From RGIG4608 sp051867875 (lineage in GTDB: Bacteria; Bacillota; Clostridia; Oscillospirales; CAG-272), in NCBI GenBank assembly GCA_051867875.1, contig JBJDZG010000004.1:62001-126000 (forward strand): a DNA stretch of 64,000 nt. The letters are read 5' to 3'. A program made the position numbers and the translations under genes. Shown here one piece after another: positions 26,561 to 36,294 of this stretch. The notes beneath the pieces were generated by a model. That model was not told the DNA's origin and did no database searches. It was given only the letters and a program-made list of their open reading frames with translations. Position 1 is the stretch's first letter. Each line of letters opens with the position of its first letter.

Positions 26561-28366
26561 TTACTTTTTTCTTTTGGCAACACTTTCTGCCATATTAATA
26601 ATCTTTGTAAATCTGTTGTTAAGCACCGATTTGCTTATAGGCGGTTCGTGCATCGACGCAAGCTCCGAAAGGGACGCGGAGTGGTTTTCGAGCCTCAGCG
26701 TAACGCTCTCCGTCAGCTCCTTGTCGAGCTTATCGAGAAAGCCCGCCTGGCGCAGTATTTCTATTGCGCGAAGGTGCTTTTGGGCGGTTTCAACCTGCTT
26801 TTTTATGTTGACAGCCTCGCAGTTCGTCGCTCGGTTTTCCTGACGCCTTATATCGCGCTCAATTCTTCTGTTCATCACCTCAAAGAAGGCGCTGTTCGCC
26901 TGCAAAAGGTTGAGAATATCCTCAATTCTGTCCGCTTTTTTGTAATAGAGTCCTAATGCGTTCTTGCGCGCGATAATCTTCGGCTCGATTTGGCAGGCGG
27001 TGAGAAACTCGGCGAGCAGTTTTGCCCTGTTTTTGTGCTGAATCCTGAATTCAAGGTGATTATTCCCCGCCGCAAACGTAAGAGTGGCGCGGGCAAAGAA
27101 TATTCCGCGCAAAAAATTCATTCGGCAGCCCTCGCACTTGAATGACATATAGTCCGAAAGTTTTGCACTCTCGACGTCAAGCGCGCATATTTTATGCGCC
27201 ACCGCTTCGGAATGAAACGACACTCTGTAATGTTTTCTGCCCGATTTTGAAGCGGGAGCAACCTCTGTATCCTTTGAAAACTGGCGTGAAAGCACGTCGG
27301 AGTAATACTGCGCGAAATCTGCATTGGGAACGTCTATGTAGACCTTATCACCGTCGGTAAACGCGTCGAAAAGCAGTCCGTACGCAAGCGCACGGCGACA
27401 GCAGGTTCTGTGCGGTATCTCATCAAAAAATTCTCTTTTTATCAGCTCCGAAAAAGCGGTGCTTTTGTCGCTCAGAAACTCTATCTCACATTCGAGCTCA
27501 ACGCCGAACTTCTCGCTGACCGTATTCTTTACGTGCTCGACGAGCTTCTTTATATCCTTATTCGTCGCACCGCCGATATTTACGACAAATCCCGCGTGCT
27601 TCGGGCTCACCTGTGCTCCGCCGACGGTGTAGCCCTTGAGTCCCGCGTCCTCAATAAGCTTGCCCGCAAAATTGTCCTTCGGGCGCTTGAACGTACTTCC
27701 CGCGCTCGGAAATTCAAGCGGTTGCTTTGAGGCGCGCGACGCCTTATATATTTCCATGGTTTCTGCTATTTTTTCGGCGTCGCCTTCCGTCAGTTCAAAG
27801 GTTGCCGAAAGTATCACGAAATTTTTATTTTTTGAAAAAACGCTGTGTCTGTACGAAAAATCGCAGTCGGCGTTTCCAAGGCACAAAAATTCGTCGTTTG
27901 CGATGTCGTAGCATTCGCAAGAGCGAAGAACGCCCGAAATCTCACCGCCGTACGCGCCCGCATTCATATAAACTCCGCCACCGACGCTGCCCGGGATACC
28001 GTGAGCAAATTCGAGTCCCGAAAGCGAATTTTGCAGAGCAAAATTCGCAACCTGTCTCATCGTAGCACCCGCTCCCGCAGTTACTGCCTTACCGTCAAAC
28101 GATATTTTATTGAAATTCGAGAGCAGAACGAGCACTCCGCAATATCCTGCGTCGTCGATTACGATATTGCTTCCCCGTCCGAGCACGGCGTATTTGATAC
28201 CGTTTTCGCGCAAATACCAAAAAAGCTCTCTTAACTGCTCACGCTCCGATGGCTTTGCAACGACTCTCACTTCACCGCCTACGCAAAACGAGGTCAGCTT
28301 TTTTCCGCTCACGTTCTCCTCGTAATCAATACCCGAGGACATTAAAAAATTGATAATTTGTTCCAA
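26561..28366 (-). CDS. murB-whiA: MurB-WhiA fusion: UDP-N-acetylenolpyruvoylglucosamine reductase joined to WhiA
   Basis: One uninterrupted 601-codon frame. Residues 1-298 are a complete MurB, the NADPH/FAD enzyme forming UDP-MurNAc: GRGSNIVI and GIPGSVGGGVYMNAGAYG for FAD, YRHS, the AGSTFKRP serine motif and the C-terminal LECEIEF glutamate segment. Residues from about 301 to 601 are a complete WhiA: AFSELIKREFFDEIPHRTCC at its start, the LAGLIDADG-like region, and the C-terminal helix-turn-helix ending (NRRIERDIRRQENRATNCE, then HSASLSELASMHEPPISKS). There is no start codon or linker at the junction (about 27466). In many Firmicutes murB and whiA are neighbouring separate genes; here they are one protein. 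rapZ and yvcK, often between them, are absent. Confidence 0.92.
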   Translation of the reverse strand: MEQIINFLMSSGIDYEENVSGKKLTSFCVGGEVRVVAKPSEREQLRELFWYLRENGIKYAVLGRGSNIVIDDAGYCGVLVLLSNFNKISFDGKAVTAGAGATMRQVANFALQNSLSGLEFAHGIPGSVGGGVYMNAGAYGGEISGVLRSCECYDIANDEFLCLGNADCDFSYRHSVFSKNKNFVILSATFELTEGDAEKIAETMEIYKASRASKQPLEFPSAGSTFKRPKDNFAGKLIEDAGLKGYTVGGAQVSPKHAGFVVNIGGATNKDIKKLVEHVKNTVSEKFGVELECEIEFLSDKSTAFSELIKREFFDEIPHRTCCRRALAYGLLFDAFTDGDKVYIDVPNADFAQYYSDVLSRQFSKDTEVAPASKSGRKHYRVSFHSEAVAHKICALDVESAKLSDYMSFKCEGCRMNFLRGIFFARATLTFAAGNNHLEFRIQHKNRAKLLAEFLTACQIEPKIIARKNALGLYYKKADRIEDILNLLQANSAFFEVMNRRIERDIRRQENRATNCEAVNIKKQVETAQKHLRAIEILRQAGFLDKLDKELTESVTLRLENHSASLSELASMHEPPISKSVLNNRFTKIINMAESVAKRKK

Positions 28367-28382
28367 AGCGTATCTCCTAAAA

Positions 28383-29069
28383 TCAAATGCCGAGTATTCT
28401 GTAAATCTCGCCGTAATTGCTTACATTATATGTGATATTCCAACCGTCGGGCACGCTCTTTTTCTTCGGATTGTACCAGATGCAGTCAAGGCCAGAATTT
28501 ATTGCTCCTTTTATATCGCTTGTCAGCGAATCCCCGATTACCAAGGTTTTCTCGGCGCTATATGCGTCTATCGAGTGCGCTACGAAATTGAAAAATTCCA
28601 CACTCGGCTTTTCCCAGCCGATAACCTCGGAGATGAATATTTTTTCAAAATATTTTGTTATGGGAGAGATGGCAAACCTGCCGTCCTGCGTCGTTTTAAG
28701 GCCGTTCGTAATGATGAAGAGTCTATATTTTTTTGATGCGCTCGCAACAAGCTCAAGCGCTCCGTCAAGAAGGTCGGCTTGCGAGGAAAGCTTTTCAATA
28801 TAGAGGTCAGAAAGCGCCTCGGCGTAATCTGCAAAACCGTACTCTCGGCAGAACACCTCAAAGCGTTCAAGAAGGAGTCTCTTCTTGTCTATCTCGCCCC
28901 TCTCAAGCTTTTTCCAATACTCGCAGTTTATGTCGCTGTACCTCTTTATATGCTCGTCGCTCGCGGGAAGTCCGAGAGAGAGAAGCGCGCCCCTAAGTGC
29001 AATATATTCACTTTTTTCAAAGTCAAACAGCGTATGGTCCGCATCAAAAAGCAGTATCTCGTATTTCAT
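28383..29069 (-). CDS. HAD-family hydrolase, YjjG/YfnB type
   Basis: A 228-residue phosphatase-like protein. It starts with the HAD nucleophile motif FDADHTLFDF (family usually FDADDTLFDF, here with His), has the YjjG-type cap (YWKKLERGEID), ITNG motif II, the GWEKPSVEFF lysine motif and the VIGDSLTSDIKGA acidic motif. YjjG proteins act on nucleoside 5'-monophosphates, including non-canonical pyrimidines. First gene of the operon with murB-whiA and dnaE; stop and next start are 16 bases apart. Substrate is inferred from the family only. Confidence 0.85.
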   Translation of the reverse strand: MKYEILLFDADHTLFDFEKSEYIALRGALLSLGLPASDEHIKRYSDINCEYWKKLERGEIDKKRLLLERFEVFCREYGFADYAEALSDLYIEKLSSQADLLDGALELVASASKKYRLFIITNGLKTTQDGRFAISPITKYFEKIFISEVIGWEKPSVEFFNFVAHSIDAYSAEKTLVIGDSLTSDIKGAINSGLDCIWYNPKKKSVPDGWNITYNVSNYGEIYRILGI

Positions 29070-29099
29070 TACAGTCCCCCGTTTTTACGTTTCCCTCTT

Positions 29100-29128
29100 A
29101 TTATACTATAATTTGAGCTCTTTTGCAA
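29100..29128 (-). promoter_or_regulatory. Promoter for the HAD/murB-whiA/dnaE operon
   Basis: On the minus strand TTGCAA (29123-29128), 17 bases, TATAAT (29100-29105). It points away from the divergent coaE promoter about 80 bases to the right. Confidence 0.78.
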
Positions 29129-29181
29129 TCAGATTATCTAAAATTATCGTATATTTACATAAAATTTATACGCGAAATAAC

Positions 29182-29210
29182 TTGCATATTTCATTTTTTT
29201 GAGTTATAAT
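29182..29210 (+). promoter_or_regulatory. Promoter for the coaE-prfA-parC operon
   Basis: TTGCAT (29182-29187), a 17-base spacer and a perfect TATAAT (29205-29210), 47 bases before the coaE start. Confidence 0.78.
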
Positions 29211-29256
29211 ATATAATAGATAATTTTTGTTATCAAAAATTAATCGGGAGGTACAA

Positions 29257-29865
29257 ATGAAAGTAATCGGACTCACAGGGCAGAGCGGAGCCGGAAAAAC
29301 CACATTGTGCAAAAGATTTGAGGAATTGGGTATTCCCTGCATAGATACCGATGCGATATATCACGGGCTCGTATCCCACGAATCTCCGTGCCTTGCTGAA
29401 TTAAAAGAAAAATTCGGCGACGCCGTCATAAACGGCGACGGTTCTCTTAACAGAAAAGCACTTGCGCTTCTCGTTTTCAGCGGAGAAAACGCAAAGGAGA
29501 ATTTAGAAAGCCTTAACAATACTACTCACAAATATATTTGGGAAGAGGTCAACAAACGCCTTACCGAGTATATCGACAAAGGAAAGCGCGCGGCGGTAAT
29601 CGATGCGCCCGCTCTCTTTTCCTCAAAGATATTCGTCGGTGCGTGTGATATCATAATTTCCGTTATCGGCGACAAGCAGACAAGACTTGACAGAATAATG
29701 AAGCGCGACGGCATTGACCGCGAAAGAGCTCTGGCTCGCATTGAGGCTCAGCCCGACGACAGCTTCTTTACTGAGAACTCGGACTATTACATAACAAATT
29801 CGGGAAGCGTGGCAGACATGAACGAAAAGCTTGAATCCATTCTTATACAAGAGGAGTTAATTTAA
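29257..29865 (+). CDS. coaE: Dephospho-CoA kinase
   Basis: Last step of coenzyme A synthesis: phosphorylates dephospho-CoA at the 3'-hydroxyl. The 202-residue protein has the P-loop GQSGAGKTT at residues 8-16, the DTDAIYH motif, the VIDAPALFSS segment and the lid QTRLDRIMKRDG. I chose the ATG at 29257 because GGGAGG lies 4 bases upstream; an earlier in-frame start has no site. First gene of a seven-gene plus-strand operon. Confidence 0.93.
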   Translation: MKVIGLTGQSGAGKTTLCKRFEELGIPCIDTDAIYHGLVSHESPCLAELKEKFGDAVINGDGSLNRKALALLVFSGENAKENLESLNNTTHKYIWEEVNKRLTEYIDKGKRAAVIDAPALFSSKIFVGACDIIISVIGDKQTRLDRIMKRDGIDRERALARIEAQPDDSFFTENSDYYITNSGSVADMNEKLESILIQEELI

Positions 29866-29866
29866 G

Positions 29867-30430
29867 ATGAGAAATAAGATTAAGATTTTCAAAACGAGCA
29901 CCGTTTTGATAATTATTCTCATTTCCATTATGGCAGGATTTATCTTTGACCTCATATTCGTCGGCATAGACAGGCTTCTCTACCCCGACGGCTACGACGA
30001 GCTTGTTGAAAAATATTCAAGCGAATACTCTGTGCCAAAGGAGCTCGTTTTCGCAGTTATCAAAGCGGAGAGCGATTTTGAGAGCGACGCTAAGAGCTCA
30101 AAGGGTGCTATCGGGCTTATGCAGATGATGCCGTCCACTTACGAATGGCTCGCAGGCAAGCTCGGCGACCCGCCGTATTCGCAGATGCTATACAACCCCG
30201 AAACAAATATCAAGTACGGAACGTACTATCTCCAATATCTGTACTCCAAATTCGGCTCGTGGGAAAAGGCGCTCATGGCTTATAACTGGGGTGAGGGCAA
30301 TCTCGCAGAATTTTTAGAAGAAAACGACTATACCGAGGGTGATTTCGATTCAATTCCCGTAAAGGAAACTCGGAATTACGTTCAAAAAGTGCTTCGCTAT
30401 ATGGAAAAATACAGGGAACTTTATAATTGA
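29867..30430 (+). CDS. Membrane-anchored lytic transglycosylase, SLT domain
   Basis: Cleaves the glycan strands of peptidoglycan with anhydro-bond formation. The 187-residue protein has one N-terminal membrane segment (about residues 10-32) and an SLT domain: AVIKAESDFES with the catalytic Glu, GLMQMMPSTYEWL and AYNWGEGN. It begins 1 base after the coaE stop and its end overlaps the region upstream of the aminopeptidase gene. This arrangement of coaE followed by an SLT-domain protein suggests co-expression rather than a shared pathway. Confidence 0.92.
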   Translation: MRNKIKIFKTSTVLIIILISIMAGFIFDLIFVGIDRLLYPDGYDELVEKYSSEYSVPKELVFAVIKAESDFESDAKSSKGAIGLMQMMPSTYEWLAGKLGDPPYSQMLYNPETNIKYGTYYLQYLYSKFGSWEKALMAYNWGEGNLAEFLEENDYTEGDFDSIPVKETRNYVQKVLRYMEKYRELYN

Positions 30431-30456
30431 TTATCAATCGAAAGGAACATAAAACA

Positions 30457-31839
30457 ATGGAAACAAAAGAACTCAAAGAACAGCTTTTTTACAAGAAATC
30501 AAGCGTATACGAAAAGGCGGACGCAAAGACTATTGACGAAGCGTACGGTTTTGCTCTTGACTATATGAAATTCCTCGACGACGCAAAAACCGAGCGCGAG
30601 GCAGTCAACGCTTCAATTGCAATCGCAGAGAAAGCAGGCTTTAAGCCCTATACTCTCGGTCAGAAGCTCTCCGTCGGCGACAAGTGCTACTACAACAACA
30701 GAGGTAAAAATCTTTTCCTTTTCACAATAGGAAGCGAGAGCCTTGAAAACGGTATCAGAATTTCCGCGGCTCACATCGACTCACCCAGAATTGACTTAAA
30801 GCAGGTTCCTCTCTACGAGGACGAGGGTATGAGCTTCTTCAAAACTCATTACTACGGCGGTATCCGCAAATATCAGTGGCTCGCTATGCCTCTCGCAATT
30901 CACGGCGTAGTTATCAAGGCTGACGGAACGAGCGTTGACGTAGTTATCGGCGAGGACGAGGGCGACCCCGTACTCTATATCAACGACCTTCTTCCCCACC
31001 TCGCTCACGGCTACGACACGAAGCCCCTCGGCTCCGCTATTGAGGGCGAAAAGCTCAATGTGCTCGTGGGAAGCCGTCCTCTCGGCGACGAGGATAACGC
31101 AATTAAGCTCAACACGATGAACATTCTCCACGAGAAATACGGCATCGTTGAAGAAGATTTCCTCACGGCAGAGCTCTCGGTAGTCCCCGCGCAGAAGGCA
31201 AGAGACGTAGGTCTTGACCGCTCCATGATAGGCGCTTACGGACACGACGACAGAGTATGCGCATATCCTGCGCTTAAAGCAATCATTGATTCCTCTGACT
31301 CCGATCACACTCTTATGTGCATTCTTGCAGACAAGGAGGAAACGGGCAGCGACGGAAACACGGGTATGCAGGGCGACTTTATGATGGACCTCATCGACGA
31401 AATTTCCCTCTCCCTCGGCGCTAATCCCAGAGTAGTCCGCGCGAATTCCAAGTGTCTCTCAGCGGACGTTTCCGCAGCTTACGACCCCAATTTCGCAGAG
31501 GTATTTGAAAAGAGAAATTCCGCTCTTCTCTCCTGCGGAGTAGTTCTTACGAAATACACCGGCTCACGCGGCAAGGGCGGCACAAACGACGCTCACGCAG
31601 AGTTCGTCGGATTCGTAAGACGCGCTATGGCTGAATACGGCGTAATCTGGCAGAGTGGCGAGCTCGGCAGAGTTGACGTCGGCGGCGGCGGAACAGTTGC
31701 AAAATACATTTCCCAGCACAATATCGACGTCGTTGACCTCGGCGTTCCCGTAATCTCAATGCACTCTCCTTTTGAGGTGATTTCAAAGGTTGACCTTTAC
31801 GAGTCCTACCGCGCATTCTGTGCTTTCTGCAAATTTTAG
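30457..31839 (+). CDS. M18-family zinc aminopeptidase
   Basis: Cytoplasmic metallo-aminopeptidase, 460 residues, probably a dodecamer as in other M18 enzymes. Metal-ligand motifs are visible: SAAHIDSPR, YGHDDRVCAYP, DKEETGSDGNTG and the C-terminal ISMHSPFEV. The family removes N-terminal acidic or hydrophobic residues; specificity cannot be judged here. The ATG at 30457 follows GAAAGGA; an in-frame start 30 bases earlier overlaps the upstream gene and lacks a site. Confidence 0.92.
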   Translation: METKELKEQLFYKKSSVYEKADAKTIDEAYGFALDYMKFLDDAKTEREAVNASIAIAEKAGFKPYTLGQKLSVGDKCYYNNRGKNLFLFTIGSESLENGIRISAAHIDSPRIDLKQVPLYEDEGMSFFKTHYYGGIRKYQWLAMPLAIHGVVIKADGTSVDVVIGEDEGDPVLYINDLLPHLAHGYDTKPLGSAIEGEKLNVLVGSRPLGDEDNAIKLNTMNILHEKYGIVEEDFLTAELSVVPAQKARDVGLDRSMIGAYGHDDRVCAYPALKAIIDSSDSDHTLMCILADKEETGSDGNTGMQGDFMMDLIDEISLSLGANPRVVRANSKCLSADVSAAYDPNFAEVFEKRNSALLSCGVVLTKYTGSRGKGGTNDAHAEFVGFVRRAMAEYGVIWQSGELGRVDVGGGGTVAKYISQHNIDVVDLGVPVISMHSPFEVISKVDLYESYRAFCAFCKF

Positions 31840-31899
31840 TTAGTCCGTAAATAATATTTACAGAATAACTGAAATTTACGAAAGGACACAAAATAATAG

Positions 31900-32970
31900 A
31901 TGCTTAATAAACTTACATTTGCCGAACAGAGATACGTTCAGCTTGAGGGCGAGCTCTCGGACCCAGAGATAGCCTCAAGCCCCGCGGAGTTTACGAAGAG
32001 AATCAAGGAATACAATTCCTTGACTCCCGTAATCTCCAAGTTCAGAGAATACAAGAAAAACGAGCAAGAGCTCGCAGATGCTTTTGAGATGCTCGACGGT
32101 GCAGACGCCGAGATAAAAGAAATGATTCAGGAAGAGATCGCCCTCTGTAAGGAAAAAAGCGTTACTCTTTTTGACGAGCTCAAAATTCTGCTCCTGCCCA
32201 AGGACCCGAATGACTCCAAAAACGTCATTATAGAAATTCGTGCAGGCGCGGGCGGTGAGGAGGCGGCGCTCTTTGCGGGTGTGCTCTACCGTATGTATAC
32301 CATGTACGCGGACAGGACCTCGTTTAAGACGAGCGTCATTTCCTGCAACGAAACCGAGCTCGGAGGATATAAAGAAATATGCTTTATGGTTGAGGGCGAG
32401 GGTGCGTACTCCCGATTCAAATTCGAGAGCGGTGTTCACAGGGTTCAGCGCGTGCCCGAAACCGAATCTCAGGGCAGAATACAGACCTCAACCGTTACGG
32501 TCGCAGTGCTTCCCGAGGCGGAGGAGGTTGACGTCGAGATAAACCCCGCAGACCTCGTGATTGAAACCTGCAAATCGAGCGGTGCGGGCGGTCAGCACAT
32601 AAACAAGACCGAATCCGCAATAAGAATTTATCACAAGCCCACGGGAATCGTGGTATGGTGTCAGGAAGAGCGAAGCCAGCTCAAAAATAAGGACAAGGCT
32701 ATGAAAATGCTCCGCACAAAGCTCCTCGATATCAAGCAGACCGAGCAGGAGGAAAAAATATCCTCGGACAGAAAAAGTCAGGTCGGCACGGGTTCGAGAA
32801 GCGAAAAGATACGCACCTACAACTATCCCCAGAGCCGTATAACCGACCACAGAATAGGATATACCACTCATTCGCTTGAAAATTTCGTCAACGGTGATAT
32901 CGACGATATGATTGACGCTCTCATTACGGCGGACACTGCCGAAAAGCTCAGAAATTCAACTCAAAGTTAA
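31900..32970 (+). CDS. prfA: Peptide chain release factor 1
   Basis: Terminates translation at UAA and UAG. The 356-residue protein has the GGQ catalytic loop (GAGGQHINKTESA) and the RF1-type recognition tripeptide PET in HRVQRVPETESQGR, where RF2 would have SPF. Normal RF1 length. It is followed 1 base later by the threonylcarbamoyl-AMP synthase gene; prfA and tsaC/sua5 neighbourhood is common in Firmicutes, although prmC, often between them, is absent here. Confidence 0.96.
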   Translation: MLNKLTFAEQRYVQLEGELSDPEIASSPAEFTKRIKEYNSLTPVISKFREYKKNEQELADAFEMLDGADAEIKEMIQEEIALCKEKSVTLFDELKILLLPKDPNDSKNVIIEIRAGAGGEEAALFAGVLYRMYTMYADRTSFKTSVISCNETELGGYKEICFMVEGEGAYSRFKFESGVHRVQRVPETESQGRIQTSTVTVAVLPEAEEVDVEINPADLVIETCKSSGAGGQHINKTESAIRIYHKPTGIVVWCQEERSQLKNKDKAMKMLRTKLLDIKQTEQEEKISSDRKSQVGTGSRSEKIRTYNYPQSRITDHRIGYTTHSLENFVNGDIDDMIDALITADTAEKLRNSTQS

Positions 32971-32971
32971 T

Positions 32972-34006
32972 ATGAATACTAAAATACTGAAAATCAACGA
33001 CCCCAAAGACAGCCCCGAGGGCATAAAAGAGGCTTCGGACATCATTCTCTCGGGCGGTCTTGTGGTATTCCCAACCGAAACCGTTTACGGACTCGGCGGA
33101 AACGCTCTTTTGTCGGACGCCGCGCAAAAAATATATGCGGCTAAGGGCAGACCGAGCGACAATCCGCTTATAATTCACATAGCCGAGCCGTCTGACGCGG
33201 AGAAATACGCTTTTGTCAGCGACGCGTATTACAAGCTCGCAAAGGCGTTTATGCCCGGTCCTCTGACCGTAATAATGCCGAAGCGCGAGTGCATTCCCAC
33301 CTCGGTTACGGGCGGACTTGACACGGTAGCCGTGCGCTGCCCGTCCCACGCGACAGCGCACGCCTTGATTGAGGCGTGCGGAGTACCCATCGCCGCGCCG
33401 AGCGCCAACATATCCGGACGCCCCTCGCCCACGAGTGCGAAATACGTCGAAGAAGATATGTCGGGCAGAGTTGATATGATTATCGACGGCGGTGAGTGCG
33501 ACATAGGACTCGAATCTACCATCGTTTCAATCAACGGCAATTCGCTTACGCTTTTGCGTCCCGGCGCAATTACTTACGACGCGCTCTGCTGTGTTTGCGA
33601 GGACGTGAAAATCGCCCCTGCGGTAACGGGAAAGCTCGCCGAGAACGAAAGACCGCTCTCACCCGGTATGAAATACCGTCACTACGCACCGAGCTCGGAT
33701 TTTATCTTGCTTGACGGAAAAGAGGACGACGTGCTTGCCTTTATGATAAAAGAGCAGAGCGAGCACGGCTGTGCCGTACTCTGCTATGATGAGGAATTTT
33801 CCTCACTCTCCCCTGCCCTTACAATTAAAACAGGCGGTCGCAACGACCTTTCCGCTCAGGCAAAACACCTTTTCACCGCTCTGCGCGAGGCTGACAAGCT
33901 CGGCGGAAAAACCATATACGCGCATCTGCCCCGCCTTGAAGGGCTGGGACTTGCGCTCTATAACAGAATGATACGCGCCGCGGCGCATACAATAAAGAAG
34001 GTTTAA
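32972..34006 (+). CDS. tsaC: Threonylcarbamoyl-AMP synthase (Sua5/YwlC type)
   Basis: Makes threonylcarbamoyl-AMP from threonine, bicarbonate and ATP for the t6A modification of ANN-decoding tRNAs. The 344-residue protein has a YrdC domain (about residues 10-205: VVFPTETVYGLGGNA, KGRPSDNPLIIH, APSANISGRPSPT) plus the extra Sua5 domain starting at SPGMKYRHYAP. The two-domain length separates it from the short TsaC type. Start chosen at 32972, just after the prfA stop. Confidence 0.94.
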   Translation: MNTKILKINDPKDSPEGIKEASDIILSGGLVVFPTETVYGLGGNALLSDAAQKIYAAKGRPSDNPLIIHIAEPSDAEKYAFVSDAYYKLAKAFMPGPLTVIMPKRECIPTSVTGGLDTVAVRCPSHATAHALIEACGVPIAAPSANISGRPSPTSAKYVEEDMSGRVDMIIDGGECDIGLESTIVSINGNSLTLLRPGAITYDALCCVCEDVKIAPAVTGKLAENERPLSPGMKYRHYAPSSDFILLDGKEDDVLAFMIKEQSEHGCAVLCYDEEFSSLSPALTIKTGGRNDLSAQAKHLFTALREADKLGGKTIYAHLPRLEGLGLALYNRMIRAAAHTIKKV

Positions 34007-34037
34007 TACACCGATTTTACGAAAAGGACATTGAAAA

Positions 34038-36266
34038 ATGGCTAAGAAAAGCAAAAAAGCACTTGAAGTAAAAGAAATAGTACACAAGCCCCCGATACCC
34101 CAGCCTATAACGGAAACCATCGAGAAAAACTATATGCCGTACGTTATGAGCGTTATAGTTTCCCGTGCCATTCCCGAAATAGACGGTCTTAAACCCTCGC
34201 ACAGAAAGCTACTTTATACAATGTACAAAATGGGACTTCTCACGGGCAACAGGACGAAGAGCGCAAATATAGTCGGACAGACGATGAAGTTAAATCCCCA
34301 CGGCGACGCCGCCATTTATGAAACGATGGTGCGACTCACGCGAGGAAATGAAACACTCCTTCACCCATTTATAGACTCCAAGGGAAGCTTCGGCAAGCAG
34401 TATTCGTCCGATATGAAATACGCCGCGTCCCGTTACACCGAGGCAAAACTCGACCCGTTCTGCGCCGAGCTCTTCCGCGGAATTGACAAGGACGCAGTTG
34501 ATTTCGTTGACAACTATGACGGCACGATGCAGGAGCCCGTTCTGCTCCCCACCTCCTTCCCCAACGTCCTGGTAACTCCCAATAAGGGTATCGCGGTTGG
34601 TATGGCGAGCGAGATATGCCCCTTTAACCTCGCGGAAATTTGCGACGCAACGATAGCTATTCTGAAAAATCCCAAGACGGATATCGAAAAAATTCTTGAC
34701 ATAGTCAAAGCTCCCGATTTCCCCGGCGGCGGTACTATAATCTATAACAGAGATGCCATGCGTCAGGTCTATGAAACGGGCTCGGGCTCGGTAAAAATCC
34801 GCGCGCGCTACGTCTACGATAAAAATGCAAACTGCATTGATATAATTCAGATTCCCTACTCCACCTCAATCGAGCTGATAATGAAAAAGCTCACCGAGCT
34901 TATTAAGGACGGCAAGGTCAAGGAAATAGTCGATTTCCGTGACGAGATAGATTTGTCGGGCTTCAAGCTCACGCTTGATTTGCGGAGAGGCACGGACCCA
35001 GACAAGCTTATGGCAAGGCTCTATAAGCTCACGCCACTTGAGGACAGCTTCAAATGCAATTTCAATATTCTCATTGACGGCTCGCCAAGGCAGATGGGCG
35101 TTATCGAAATTCTTTCCGAGTGGATTCGATTCCGAATGAACTGCTGCCGCAGAGAGCTCAGCTTTGACCTCAAAAAGAAGAAGGACAAGCTCCACCTGCT
35201 TCTCGGTCTCGGCAAGATATTGCTGGATATCGACAAGGCAATCGCAATAATCCGCGGCACGGAAAAGGACAGCGACGTCGTTCCGAATCTTATGAAAGGT
35301 TTCTCAATTGACGAAGTTCAGGCAGAATATATTGCCGACATCAAGCTCCGCAATCTCAACCGCGAGTTTATCATCAACAAGATAAGCGAAATAGAGGGAC
35401 TTCAGGCGGAGATAGCACAGATAGAGGAAATTCTCGCAGACGAATTAAAGTTGCGTGGGTATATCTCCAAGCAGCTTAACGAGGTCAAGAAAAAATACGG
35501 CAAGCCGAGGGTGTCAATGATTGCCGATGACTCCGAGATTGAGGAGTACGTTCACGAGCATCATATCGAAAAGAGCGACGTTCATATCTATATGACGCGC
35601 GAGGGCTATTTCAAGCGCATCACTCCGCAGTCCTTGCGGGGAAATGACGAGCAGAAGGTCAAGGAAGGCGACAAAATAGTATTCTACGAATTAACCGATA
35701 CTTTGGCAGAGCTCATCATCTTCACTAATCAGTGCAAGGTCTACAAAGTCAAGGTTTCCGAATTTGACAACGTCAAGGCGTCGGATATGGGTGAATACAT
35801 TCCCGCAAAGTTCGGTATGGACGCAGGCGAAAAGCCGATATTTATTAAGGTTATACGGGACTATCCCGAAAAGCACAATATGGTCTTTCTGTTTGAAAAC
35901 GGCAAGGGCGTAAGAATCCCGATAAGTGCCTATCAGACCAAGGCGACAAGGCGCAAGCTCATAGGAGCGTATTCCGACGCGTCGCCCATCGTCGCCGCGT
36001 TCTATGAGGACGAAAAGCACCCCTATGACCTTCTTCTCGTAAATAATCAAAAAAAGGCGATAATCGTAAAAACCTCTCTCATTCCGCAGAAATCGAGCAG
36101 AACGAGCGCGGGTACTACCGTCTTTACCTGCAAAAAGGGTCAAAAGCTCGAGCGTGCGACAAGCAAGTTCGACGAGCACCTTGACGACAAGGGCTATAAG
36201 AAAATAAAGCTACCCGCAACGGGAACAGCTATCAGCGAAAAAGATATCAAAAAAATCTTTGATTAA
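34038..36266 (+). CDS. parC: Type IIA topoisomerase subunit A, ParC-like
   Basis: DNA breakage-reunion subunit of a type IIA topoisomerase. The 742-residue protein has the N-terminal winged-helix region (SRAIPEIDGLKPSHRKLLYTM), the catalytic Tyr in AASRYTEAKL, a coiled-coil tower region and a C-terminal beta-pinwheel. No GyrA-box (QRRGGKG-like) sequence is seen, so decatenation by a topoisomerase IV-like enzyme is more likely than gyrase. The B subunit gene is not next to it, unlike the usual parE-parC pair. It is shorter than a typical GyrA. Confidence 0.88.
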   Translation: MAKKSKKALEVKEIVHKPPIPQPITETIEKNYMPYVMSVIVSRAIPEIDGLKPSHRKLLYTMYKMGLLTGNRTKSANIVGQTMKLNPHGDAAIYETMVRLTRGNETLLHPFIDSKGSFGKQYSSDMKYAASRYTEAKLDPFCAELFRGIDKDAVDFVDNYDGTMQEPVLLPTSFPNVLVTPNKGIAVGMASEICPFNLAEICDATIAILKNPKTDIEKILDIVKAPDFPGGGTIIYNRDAMRQVYETGSGSVKIRARYVYDKNANCIDIIQIPYSTSIELIMKKLTELIKDGKVKEIVDFRDEIDLSGFKLTLDLRRGTDPDKLMARLYKLTPLEDSFKCNFNILIDGSPRQMGVIEILSEWIRFRMNCCRRELSFDLKKKKDKLHLLLGLGKILLDIDKAIAIIRGTEKDSDVVPNLMKGFSIDEVQAEYIADIKLRNLNREFIINKISEIEGLQAEIAQIEEILADELKLRGYISKQLNEVKKKYGKPRVSMIADDSEIEEYVHEHHIEKSDVHIYMTREGYFKRITPQSLRGNDEQKVKEGDKIVFYELTDTLAELIIFTNQCKVYKVKVSEFDNVKASDMGEYIPAKFGMDAGEKPIFIKVIRDYPEKHNMVFLFENGKGVRIPISAYQTKATRRKLIGAYSDASPIVAAFYEDEKHPYDLLLVNNQKKAIIVKTSLIPQKSSRTSAGTTVFTCKKGQKLERATSKFDEHLDDKGYKKIKLPATGTAISEKDIKKIFD

Positions 36267-36294
36267 ATAATTATTTTATATAGGAGTATTAATT

